A stretch of DNA of 64,000 nt. Source: Membranipora membranacea (lineage: Eukaryota; Bryozoa; Gymnolaemata; Cheilostomatida; Membraniporidae). The translations under genes were made by a program, and so were the position numbers. The stretch is taken from NCBI GenBank assembly GCA_914767715.1, contig OU612068.1, positions 19,218,001 to 19,282,000 on the forward strand, given 5' to 3'. Under the pieces are notes generated by a model. It saw only the letters and a program-made list of their open reading frames with translations, made no database searches and was not told the origin of the DNA. Position 1 is the first letter of the stretch, and every line of letters starts with the position of its first letter. Shown here piece by piece: positions 1 to 10,804 of the stretch.

Positions 1-306
1 TGGCGACAATTGTGAAAATTGCTACATTTTTGGTCATGACATAGGTCCAAACAAGACGGGCTGAAGTTTTTAAAGCTCACAAACATAGCTCAAAACTAGT
101 GCTTAAAACATCACTACGACCTATACTGATATGACATACACCATTCACATCTTCAAAATAACCAGCAAAAACACTCTATAATATTCTTCGCAATTGTTGT
201 TGCCTGGTGAGAACTGATATTATAGGCAGGATATAATTCTGACAATCATGACATGATGAGATGCATACATATATGAAATGTATGCAGAATTTTGTTAGGT
301 ACAAAC

Positions 307-764
307 CTTCGTGGTGCTCTTCTACTACAACAACATTAAGTTCTTTATCTTTGAGTGTTACTCGGACTTCGTTTAGCCTGAAACGAGAAACGTGTTCCTA
401 TTGTTGAATATGAGGATGTTACCAAGAAAAAGGTGGGAAAAAAGGCGGCAGACCATTATTAGAGGACTAACAATCATTGGTAACACCGAAGATCTGTACG
501 ATCAGGGAAGGATAGGGCGTCTCAATATAAGATCTGGAAACAGTTTTTAAAAGCAGTGATGGGATCAGAACGAGCGGGATTCAGATTGAAGACTCACCAA
601 TCTCTGTCTGGCTCCTTATGCGGGTTGCGGCATCTATATAGCAGGATATAAGCCACAAAGATAACAACCAAACCAAAGAATAAACAGAATCTCCTGAACC
701 TCCGAGGATGATAGTACCATACCATGGCTTCTCTACAGTAGTTTGCAAGTGCTGTGACTGGCAT
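307..764 (-). CDS. Membrane-anchored UPF0489 (C5orf22-like) protein, paralogue 1, 5' exons only
   Basis: Partial gene that continues off the left edge. Two coding exons are visible: 598..764 and 307..377. The chosen ATG (762-764) gives MPVTALANYCREAMVWYYHP, then a basic RRFRR motif and a hydrophobic stretch (roughly LFFGLVVIFVAYILLY), which reads as an N-terminal signal anchor. Exon 2 is 71 nt and ends in VVVVEEHHE, the conserved first block of the UPF0489 family (human C5orf22 has a similar block). Both introns have the same phase and position as in the complete paralogue at 2080-9149 (donor after the TG of a Trp codon; second exon 71 nt in both), so this is a tandem duplicate. No further exon is visible in 1-306, which is intron. 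The start could instead be the ATG at 720-722. Function is inferred from the paralogue only. Confidence 0.75.
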
Positions 765-2079
765 TATGGTATGCGAGCTGCTGCAACAGGACACCAATAG
801 ACTATAAAAAGGATGATAAAATAAATACTTGTACTCAAAACCTTTGTAATATGTTTTGTAGATGTGTATTTATCACTAACCATTCAATACCCGTAAAGGC
901 AAGCTGTCACAGTGCAAAAACTGGCGCAATACCGTGTTAATTTCCATCCCCAAACCGACAGATTTTGGCCAATTTATGGTGTCAGCTTTGCAATGGCACC
1001 ATGCTGGTAGTTTTAAAAAGTAAAAGGTCAACTGATGCAAAGGAGAAATACAAAAGTTGTTCAATCAGTATGAACGATGCTACACGTACCTGTTTGCTAG
1101 ACGATCGTATTGCTATTGTCATATGAAGCACACAAAAAGTAGCCGCCCAAAGTCAGGATGAAACACTTGTACCACTGTGATCTTGCTTCAGCATAGGGAA
1201 ACAGATATATAAGGTGACATTGAAAATTGAGACACCCATGATCAAGGCTTAAAGGAAACACCATTTGTATCAACATGTTATCAGGCAGTTTGGCTTTATA
1301 GATATTATGTTCAGAATACAACAGCTGGCAAAACCCACTGTAACTACAGGCTTAACCCTTGATATTATCAACATAGATAAGTTTATACAAGAATGACCAA
1401 ATTGCTCTATGAACAAGGTTGAATTTGGTGTCTTTATTTCCCTGAGTACACTCAAGACATTTTGATCGAATTGTAAACATCACCATTTTGCTAATCACAA
1501 TAATGCATCGAATATTTAATATGCTGATATATTCTAAATGATAGCTTATATATTAGAAGCTGTCAATCCAACCATTTTAAGCCAAGCCACAAAATGTATA
1601 TTCAAATCTTTTTCTGAATAATACCAGTATGCATCATACCAAGTCACATCTGTAGTACAATATTGATATCACTACAATGAAACCTACACAAAACAAAACA
1701 GACTGCGATAGCAGTAGTTGTACTGTATTATCAGCAAAACTGAAGCATATATATATTTACACATACATAGTGGCCAGGTCTCAAAGCCTGTCCAACATAC
1801 ATTATTCCAATCTGTTGTTGGACAAACGTAACGTATTTTGAGCAAGGGATGCAGAATTTTTAACCAGAATGCCCTTTTCCCTGTTTTTACGACTTTCTAT
1901 GGTATATTTTTGAAGCTGTCCTCTCTTTATCACAAAGATAATTTGTCATCTTATGGTCGAGATCCCAAGATAGGGTCTGCTCGTTCGTACAAAGGCTATA
2001 TGCGGACCTGATTAAAATCCTGTGGACTGTATCGCGTAAGGAGACAAACTTGTCCAACAGATAAAAGCAGCATATATCA
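765..2079. other. Intergenic space between the two UPF0489 paralogues
   Basis: About 1.3 kb between the first exon of paralogue 1 and the stop codon of paralogue 2. I see no conserved coding sequence; the short open frames lack splice context and any recognisable similarity. It should hold the promoter of paralogue 1 and the 3' UTR of paralogue 2, but no signal could be pinned down. Confidence 0.5.
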
Positions 2080-5000
2080 TCACCTTATTCCTTGCCCTAA
2101 ATGAGTCATTAGATGGGGATCATATATGATATGAGAGTTGGTGAATTTCCCTCTTAGGGATTTTAGTATATCTTTTTCTATATCTTGCTGAAGATGGCGG
2201 GGCACGAAGCCATCTCTGTTTGAGCGGCATAAAGTCACTAGTTTTACATCCTCTACAGGAATAAGTTTGAGCAAGTCAGTGAACCTGTCCGTGGTTGGAG
2301 AGATATCTTTTGATTTGGGTACATGAATCTGATTGTCTGAGTCAGGTGTGTTAATCCCATGGCACACTGAGAGTTCCTCATACCTACAAATAATAATATA
2401 TATATATATATATTATATTTTATTATTTCCATAAAAAATATATTCCATTGAATAGGTATCTTTCATGTCACAAAATGCCAAGAAAAGACTTAGACCAGAA
2501 TAAGAGCAGTGTTATAAATAAGCAGTTTCGACATCGTGCATAACATATTTGTATTACATATCACATATGATGACACACCTAAATCTAGCTTGTATGCACA
2601 GGTTTGTAGTCTGGTTGATGGTAATGCATCTATACATACAAGCCAGCTTATACCCACAGTCACACCTTAAGACATCCATGGAGTTTACTATCCTGACAGT
2701 TAAGTGAACATCGAACTATCACATTCACAATAACAGACTGTGTGGCTGCTCTGGAGACAGGCCGGGTATGACCCCAGAACAAGAAACATATCAGTGTTGA
2801 TGAGCCCTCGTTTATTTTACCAGGCATCATCTATAGCCAAATATTTTACCAGGCATCAAGATTTGATTTCATGTACCGTTCTCTTGTCACCTGCAAACTT
2901 CATTATGTACATACCCATGCCAGTTTTCGGTATCTTTTTCGACCTTGTAAGTCAGCGGGCTGATTTTCAAACAGAATCCAAGCTGTGATATTTGATCCAA
3001 ATGTTGTGCCGTGAAAGTCGAGGATATGAACTCAACCAGGCCCTTGAGCTCTTTTTGAGTGATCTTACTAGAAAATAAAGTAGAAATGCTTGAAAAGATT
3101 AGGCCTTCTTGCATCATTTACCTTTTTGCTCTACAAATATTGACACTTTTGTATATATATATATACAAAAGTGTCAATATTTGTATATATATATATATAT
3201 AAATATAAATACATGTTCTAATTCCTAACATCAGTGACCTAAGAAAAGTGACAGAAGATAAATAATTTTCCCTTCAGATAAGGTGTATTGTCAGCATTAA
3301 CCTAGCCTAAGTGCACAGACGGCTGCAAGTGCAAGTTAATGGCATTGCAATAAGTCTAAGTCTAAGTCGTCATCGCGGAGAGGGTTGCCCCTCTAGAGTA
3401 CAGGTACAGGGACCCATGATACTCAAGCCGCACCCTATACCCTTGCCCGCCGGAATTCCGGCTACTCTTTTTATCGAAGAGGCAGAGGAGGATCTTTTTA
3501 CTACATGAGGGGTGTGCAAACACAAGTGGTGTTTTTAGTCCTGGACCTGGACCTGGCTAGGATGAATGACGCGCCAGTACCAAATCAGAAATGACTGCCT
3601 GCGCCGGGAATTGAACCTGGACCTCACAGATCACAAGTCCGCACCCTTAACCATCAGACCACTCCTGGCATTGTATTATCAAACGCTCAAGTTCATAATG
3701 TAATGCCACTTACTCGCACTTGCAGCAGTCTGAGCACTTAGACTAGCAGTAACCATGCGAGGAGATAATCTAAGTGAGGGTTGATCAACTCATTATTTTT
3801 GGAACAAAAGTTCAACACTCTAACCATTGAGTCCAGTCTAGACCAAGTTTGGTTCATTTGCCTGCATTCCGAGTGGCTCCCGATCCACTGGTCACGCCGC
3901 ACTGCGGCGTGACCAGTGGAAGGGAGCAACAGGAATGCAGGCAATTGGATTTAACTTGTTCTAGTCCAATCTGACACCCAAATTATATCAACATCAATTA
4001 CCATACATTATTTTTCAAGACAGACATGGTTTCGTTTGGTTTGAGTAAAATGAGTTGTAAGGATGACACTGAAAATGGAGAAAAAAAGTCAAGAGATGAA
4101 GTTTCCGGCCAGGTTTACATACTGCAAAAGATCACATGTCAACAAATCAGAGCAAAATAAGTCCCTATATAACTCTCTTTACATTTCACAAACCTAAGGA
4201 ATAACTAATAGGAGAGGGCAAAAGGCATGCTTACCTTCTTTTTTACCAGCTAAGAAAACCAATTTAACATTTTGCACCGTAAACGTAAACTTTCCTCTGA
4301 GAAATAGGACAACTCACCTTCCACCAATAGGTGTCTGTTCTAGTCCAGATTCCATGAGAAACTTTTGTATTTTTCTGAACTGTACATCACTGCAGTCTCT
4401 CGTCTCCTCCCGTGTGGCTGAGCATGTGACCTTCACCATGTGTAGTATGTTGAGCATCAGCGTGTGAGCGTTAGATTCATCTACATAATGAAACATTACA
4501 TGTTATATATATATTTATAATATATATATATATATATATATACATCATTTTTTATTGGCAACCAAAGTCATCTCAACAGAAATGTTTTGCACTCGGTGCC
4601 AGAAAAAATAGAAACAAAAAAAAACAGAAAGAAGATTGAATAGAATATCATTAACATTGTTGATCAAATTGATAACATATGGTTGAATAGCGATGTTGTA
4701 AATGAGCTGAACTTCTCTTTAGATCTCAAGTGATAGAACATTCAACCTGCTGATGACTGAGATGACTCATTCTTGAATCTCCTAGCCCCTGGGTTTAACA
4801 GGATGATAATATTGAAAAACTTTCTGGTGTTAAGACTTGGCGTGAAAACTGATCAATGAAAATTAAGTTTCAGCAGTCAACATAGAGAATTTTGAAACTC
4901 TAGGGTAGTCACACTTCTACAAATGCTGACGCCATACTGATAGCAGGTAGACTTGCAGCCTTACGGACCTTAAGCTTGATTCCCTCAAATTATGCACACA

Positions 5001-8000
5001 ACCCTTATTGACAAAAATGATGAATAATGAATTGCTTTAACAATATAACTCAGTGCTAACCTTGGACATTTTTCACACTGAATGTGGAGCTCAGCACATC
5101 ATTGAAAGATTCAATGTAGGTGAAATTTATTCCCTGAAGTAAGTCAGATCCTTTCATGACACCATAATAGTCTTCATCTATATCTAACACTATAGAGCTG
5201 TCTAATCGAGCCAGTATAGCAGGCAGTAGGCGAGAGGCTTGAGATTCCTTTATCATATATACAGATACCTGAGAAAAGTAGAGAGAACAATATGTTAATT
5301 TTAAGATATCGAAGCAGTATCAAGTATCTATGATCTACGTATCATAGGAAAATTTGCACTAAAGGAGATCCAGTGCATTGTAATATTATCCATAAACAGG
5401 CACTGTAGTCTTTAACATCCGACAGGGTACTTGTGGCCGCGAGGAATATGAGAAATCAATTAGAAACCAATGTAATCCAGCCTAGTTCTTCATAGTTTGC
5501 ATGTAAGACCAAATACATGCCCTCTACTTTTCTGTACTGTAAATGATGCCAGAAAACTGAGCTTTTTGACAGAGCATTACATATATGTTTAGGTCGATCA
5601 GACACACAGACGGACGGACAGAAAGACAGAACTTTTGTTGTAAGGACTACTTGCCTCTTTCACTAATTCACATTTTGCTTTGAATCCCTGCAGTGGTAGG
5701 CCAGAAGGGTCAGTGAAATCGCATACATCCTCACCTGACTGTAAAGTATAATAATGAATATCACTGCTAACATTTAAATAGCCTAAAAACATTCTAACTC
5801 AGCTGTACACAAAGATTCTCAGTGAAGCGCTAACACAATGCACACTAACATCAAGATTACGCTATGAACATACAAGGAGTCTTTAACTCCTTGGATCATA
5901 TGTATCTCTGATCGTTAGAGTCAATTTAATAAGAGTACCCACCCCTAATTAATAAAACTGAACACAGGTCGTCACACCAAATTCCTTGTGATGGTACTCT
6001 TACTAAATGAATTAATTTCTAGAACTTCATCATTCATTTGTGTATAACCCCCTTTTTTGTATTTAGTTGTGTGTTAGAGGTCAATAAGTTACTTTTTAAC
6101 CTGTCTGTTATCTGTAAACTTTGCAGAAAACCTCTTTAATCAAATAAATTAATTCACTCTCTATCGATCAGAGATATACATGCAATAGTGTGACCACGAT
6201 GTACACACGTACATATTTACAATTAACAGGACAAACAGCAGGCTTCCTTGACTGCCATTTACAATTAACTAGGCAAGTAAATCTAGCTAGATATGACAGG
6301 TTTATTGGGACTTTATAGCAGAGGAATAAATCATAGTTGCAAAGTTGCCAAAAGGAAAACTTGTTATTTTAGTTAACAACTAATGACTAATGGTTCAGAG
6401 AGCTCAAGTCGATTTCCTATAAAGAGCAAAAAACATCTGCCACTTCCCACAGATCTATGAACAAGCACTACAAGCCCCTGGCATGTGGACAGTTTGACAT
6501 ATCTAAGTAGCATCGAACAACTCTTATTTTTATCTGAACTCACAACTATTGCAATTTATTTTTGAGTAGCCCTCTCTTGATTTACCCAGGCTGACCCTTC
6601 CACTACGACTAATATCTAAGAACACTCACATAACAACTACATAGACCCTTGAAAAGTTCACCTTCCATCATGACCATGTAAAGGCCTAGTGATACCGTCA
6701 TCTTCTCTCCTCGTAACGATTTCTCGTCAAAGTCCTCCATTTCCACCCAATCAGGACGGATCCATATAAATTCTTTCAGATAATCTTTATACATTGCCGC
6801 CTAAAAGATAAACATATCTAGATTGAGAGGCCTAAGGATGAGAAAGAACATTTTGTAATGGTTTGCTAAAAACATTCAACACCCCAAAAGTTACACATTC
6901 AGACTTCGCCTGATGTTGCCTAACTTCATACCCATTTTACACATAAAGATATGAATTATATATAATTATATTTTTTACGCTTATGATATTACACCATACT
7001 GAAAAAACTAATTCTAATTCGGTGTGTGAGACCAGAAGCGGCAATTTTGACATTCATCTTTGGTTATGGATACATATTTATGAGCAAAGATGTGCTAACC
7101 AATCTGTCGGGGGCAAAATTGGGTCTCGGAATCCCGAAGCCATTTGATTGGCCACTTGCTCCTCTTTCAATGCGTGCGGAATTCATGGCAAGAGTTATCT
7201 TCTGTTTTAATATTAGCTTATGTTGATTATCAGTTTATACAGGAGGCTGTCTCCTTCTCCCTGACCAATGTCATTGCACATACGGCAATAAAAGTCGTAG
7301 TGGTAATGATAGCCTAGTTTATCAGTTATCTACATGCCCAGTCAAGATCACGAGAGTCAGTATGAACAATGACACCAAGAAGGAGAATATGCAAAGATGA
7401 TTACTTTTCCCCAAAGAACAAATATGAAATTTTTGGCATTGCATGCGCTCAAACTACCTTGATAGCTAAAGAACTAGAGCTATTAATTGGTAGATACAAT
7501 ACCAAGACAAATTCCCCACTGCATTGCATTATTCAATAAATAAGCTATGGTAGACACGTTTTTAGTGTAAAAACCACCCATACCGTTATGAAAACATCGT
7601 TTCTCTGCATGAGCATATGAATCTGTTTACTGGTATTCGGTGCCTTGAATCGAGCGAATCCGGGTACTTCTGCTGGAAGGCCTGAGTCTGGGTGAGCGTC
7701 TATGTGAACCAATGTGTTTCCAGTATAACCGATCAGACCTTTCTGTGCAGCTGTCAGCCAGTATTGTATCACTGTGAACAAAACATCAACACATCAAATA
7801 CTTTGTGGTAGCCAAGTTTACACTCTTACAGTATGATATAACATATTTTTTTTTGGTTTGGTTTATTTTTTATCACACGTTAACAAAAATTTAATCAGTT
7901 ACAGTTAAAAACTAGTGAGGCGATGAGGCTCTATGTGCTCAGTAGCATCTGAGATGCCATACAAGGCGCGGAGTCCTATGGCACTATAGGCAGTCAAATT

Positions 8001-9149
8001 GAGCTACAAGCATAATGTGAATACAAGCTATAATGTGGATTTAAGAGTAATCGTTTTCAAATATTTATTTCATGGAAGTCTAGAGGTATATGGGTACCAG
8101 AGATCTGAACTCAAGTTGGTTGGGTTAACCTCGTCCATGCCCCTAGTCCAAGAGACAAGACGATACTTTCATACAAAACTTATAGAAGTGCATTATCACA
8201 TAGAAATGATCAGGTATCAGCCACACTGATCACGTGATATACTATAGCATACATATCTCTGATCGATAGTAAGTGAATTCATTCACTTAGCATGAGTACT
8301 ATCAGAAGGAATTTGGTGTGACGACCCGATGTAAAATTGTATTAATTAGGGGCGGGAACATGTTAGGTACTCAAACTAAATTGATTATAACGATCAAAGA
8401 TACACATGTTAATAGTGTAGTCTCATGTCAGTGTGGATGTCAGAAACATAAAATCAGCTTTACTAATCATTACCTTCATGATGCTCTTCCACTACAGCTA
8501 TATTCAGATCTGTTTTCTTTAGAGATTTATGAACTTTGTCAAGCCTGTGAAAATAAATTCATACAAATTATCTTTTCTAATTATTTCTAATTTTTCTCCT
8601 ATATGGCATGTAGAGAGCAACCACAAACATATGAATAAATGAGGTATTATGTTTATGAGCACAATGTAACAGATACCCTTTCACACTGAGTGCTGGAGAA
8701 GAGTGCAGAGAAATACTATTTGTGAGGACAAAATGGCAAATTGAGTACCCACAACAAATTTAACTAAACTATAGTCTTTCTAAGCCTAAATCATGAGGAC
8801 GCAACTTACGCACAACAATCACCGAATGGCATACATTTGATAGCATCATAAAACTGCAAATATGTGTTAACTCCCAATTCTTGTTTTGAGATAAATGTGA
8901 CAGATAGAGAACATCTGTCACAAACAACAAGTATGAGCTTATTTATGACATAGACAAAGCTCAACTATGGCTATAACTATAGAATATTACTTTATGTTCT
9001 CACCACTGGGGTGTAGAGTTTGAAGAGTGATGTCTATGTAGTAATATGATTATCAAGAATATTACGCAGAGCCCTGCTAGTAAAACCATCCGCCTGAACT
9101 TCTTAGGCTGATAGTACCATATAACAGCTTCATTTGTGAGGCGAGCCAT
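2080..9149 (-). CDS. Membrane-anchored UPF0489 (C5orf22-like) protein, paralogue 2, complete
   Basis: Nine exons, in transcript order: 9004..9149, 8474..8544, 7584..7771, 6630..6800, 5655..5738, 5061..5268, 4318..4480, 2891..3067, 2080..2383. They join in frame to 503 aa. The N-terminus has basic residues (PKKFRR, 15-20), a transmembrane stretch at about 22-37, then the UPF0489 domain: VVEEHHE (66-72), HIDAHPD (95-101), FIWIRPDWVEM, VLDIDEDYYG (247-256) and a C-terminal VKLVTLCRSNRDGFVP block that matches C5orf22. The HxDAHxD and DxDxD blocks resemble the metal-binding blocks of arginase-type ureohydrolases, and bacterial UPF0489 members include peptide arginases, so a metal-dependent hydrolase is a reasonable inference but is not shown. 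The basic side before the membrane segment predicts a type II topology with the domain in the secretory lumen or outside the cell. The 5655 end uses a GC donor (GCAAGT). This is the second of a tandem pair. Confidence 0.85.
3133..3184. repeat. Perfect 52-bp palindrome with an AT core
   Basis: Both arms read ACAAATATTGACACTTTTGT, separated by a TATA run. It lies in the intron between exons 7 and 8 of the UPF0489 gene and is followed by a further TA run. It can fold into a perfect hairpin. Confidence 0.9.
3305..3744. mobile_element. TIR element, about 440 bp, with an internal tRNA-like segment
   Basis: The left end begins CTAAGTGCACAGACGGCTGC and continues with CAAGTGCAAGTTAATGGCAT. The right end, read on the minus strand, begins CTAAGTGCTCAGACTGCTGC and continues with a near copy, so the terminal inverted repeats are about 40 bp. 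Inside, on the minus strand at about 3601-3672, is a tRNA-like segment with an A-box-like region and a B-box GGTTCAATTCC. No coding capacity is seen. A shorter element with the same ends is at 35431-35550. Confidence 0.7.
3838..3966. mobile_element. MITE-like foldback element, family A, copy 1
   Basis: A nearly perfect hairpin: the arms contain TTGCCTGCATTCC, a GGGAGC block and CCACTGGTCACGCCGCA, repeated in inverse up to GGAATGCAGGCAA. The outer ends are TCTAGACCAAGTTTGG and, inverted, CTAGAACAAGTTAAATCC. Related copies lie at 17498, 31989, 43978, 48754 and 49072. It is in an intron of the UPF0489 gene. Confidence 0.75.
5899..6182. mobile_element. Short TIR element, family C
   Basis: The ends read TGTATCTCTGATCGTTAGAG and, inverted, TGTATATCTCTGATCGATAG; about 280 bp with no coding capacity. 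A related inverted fragment at 8247-8350 shares the same end plus the segment GGAATTTGGTGTGACGACC, and another trace of the end occurs near 37763. It lies in an intron of the UPF0489 gene. Confidence 0.6.
8247..8350. mobile_element. Fragment of the family C TIR element
   Basis: It shares ATCTCTGATCGATAG and GGAATTTGGTGTGACGACC with the element at 5899-6182, in opposite orientation. The rest is absent or diverged. Intron of the UPF0489 gene. Confidence 0.5.
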
Positions 9150-10804
9150 TGGTCTTGCAAAAATGTTGTGCAGCATAACTGATGTATACCTGAAATGGAA
9201 ATTGGAACGTGTGGTTTGGTGATGGTTGCAATCGATAGTATCTCTAGTTTATCAGCTGAAACCATGCCCCGGTTTGCTGGTTGTTGCACTCCATGATCTG
9301 CTATGAAAAAAAAAACTAGATGTCATGAAAGAGGGAATCATGTCTTTGTCTTGTGCAAATGACAGAAAACAAGCTTGTATATGGTTACATGGGGGTGCGG
9401 GGTCACGACACAGTCATGAGGCGCTGAGAGTCAAAGGCCTGTAAGACTGACAGATAGAAGATTTGGGTGCACATATTAAAGGAAAATTTCTATTTGTATA
9501 AGAGCAGGAACTGTGACTTTGTGACTTGATGGTAGATAGGATTTTTTGAGTAGCCCTGTTGCGTGCTTATCTATAAGCTCTCCATCCAATGCAACACTCC
9601 TCCATATCCACTGCTGTGATTGTACCTCATACTAGAGACCTCACAGCACCACTTATTAATACCCCCAATATCTTTCTCAACCCGTCGACAGCATGAAATT
9701 ACATCCCAAACCAATGAATGGATCTCTAGTGGGTATTGCTACAAGCTACATGACTGGGTACTAATATTTTGGAGAATGAGGCCAATGAAGTTAGATCCCT
9801 AGGCCCGGGCCTTCTAAAGCTAGTCTCACAGGTCCCCCAATTTATTGAGTGAGTTTGCACAAGCCCTCTATGTGATCAAGGCCTTTTATCTCTCCTTGCT
9901 ATGGAGATATATTTCAAATTTGGTTCCAGTCAGATCCAAAATAAATATCACTGAGTCAGCTGTTCTATTCCCGTTCTTCTTTGGGGGAGTAAAGCATAGG
10001 CATCTGGAGTTACGAGCATGTCCAGTATCAACCACCCCCTTTGTTGTGGTTGATACTGGACATGCTTGTAACTCCAGATGCCTATGGAGTAAAGGTACAG
10101 CCAATTACTATAAATTCTGTTCATGTGGGCATCTGCTCTGGGCTTTGCTTGCACTTGCAGGCTTTGTTGCTTGTGTCTTGTTCTTGACCTAGTTCCAGAA
10201 CAGTTAGTGCCTAATTCCAGAATCAAGATACAGTAAGGTTTTGGGTGGTGAATTCTGAACACAGACAAAAACAGGCTTTCAAACCCCATGGTCTAATCAA
10301 GGAGTTAACTCCTTGGTCTAATGCTGTGTATGGTGCCTGCTAGGTGACAGATGGTGTGAAATATAGTAGATATACTAACTCCGCAAGCCTTTGCTTTTTG
10401 TTACACACTGAAATCTATGAATGGGTTAGCTGATATCCCAGTGTCAGACATTTAAATGGAGTAAGAGGTGAAGTTGAAGTCCCCCACCACACACAGTGTC
10501 CCCAAGCTAATACATGGTCATGTTACAGTCATGTGACCACCGTACAACAAGAGTTGTGCCCTCTCAAAAAGGTGCCCCAACTGTGATAAGACAGTGTTAC
10601 CTGGTCACTTCTCTAAAAAACTGAACTAGAGATATTCAGAAAAGTTGGGGACTAAAGAATAATGTCACTTGATTCATGAACTTAGCCAGGTATCCTCTGT
10701 GTTGTGAACCAAATATCTGCTATTGATGAGTTCTGCTCATCAGGGCTTCCATATAGTGTGTGCCATTTTATTCTGAGACATACTATATAGTAACAGCCTC
10801 GAAG
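9150..10804. other. Intergenic region between divergent UPF0489 and UBE2Q genes
   Basis: About 1.65 kb separating divergently transcribed genes, so it presumably holds both promoters. The only structured element recognised is the hairpin at 9995-10086. No convincing TATA box or further exon could be assigned; the open frames around 9850-10290 run through the hairpin on both strands and have no family similarity. Confidence 0.5.
9995..10086. repeat. Long near-perfect inverted repeat (about 42-bp arms)
   Basis: The left arm starts CATAGGCATCTGGAGTTAC and the right arm ends GTAACTCCAGATGCCTATG, separated by a short CCCCCTTTG-type loop. The arms differ at very few positions (for example ACGAGC against GCTTGT). 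It is a foldback MITE or a recent palindromic insertion between the divergent UPF0489 and UBE2Q promoters. Confidence 0.85.

Noticed and set aside
3601-3672. Functional tRNA on the minus strand
   Set aside because: A- and B-box-like stretches exist, but the acceptor ends do not pair and the segment lies inside a TIR element.
9845-10289. Open frames of 113-115 codons on both strands around the 9995-10086 hairpin
   Set aside because: They owe their length to the palindrome, overlap each other, lack splice or family support and have biased, repeat-like composition.
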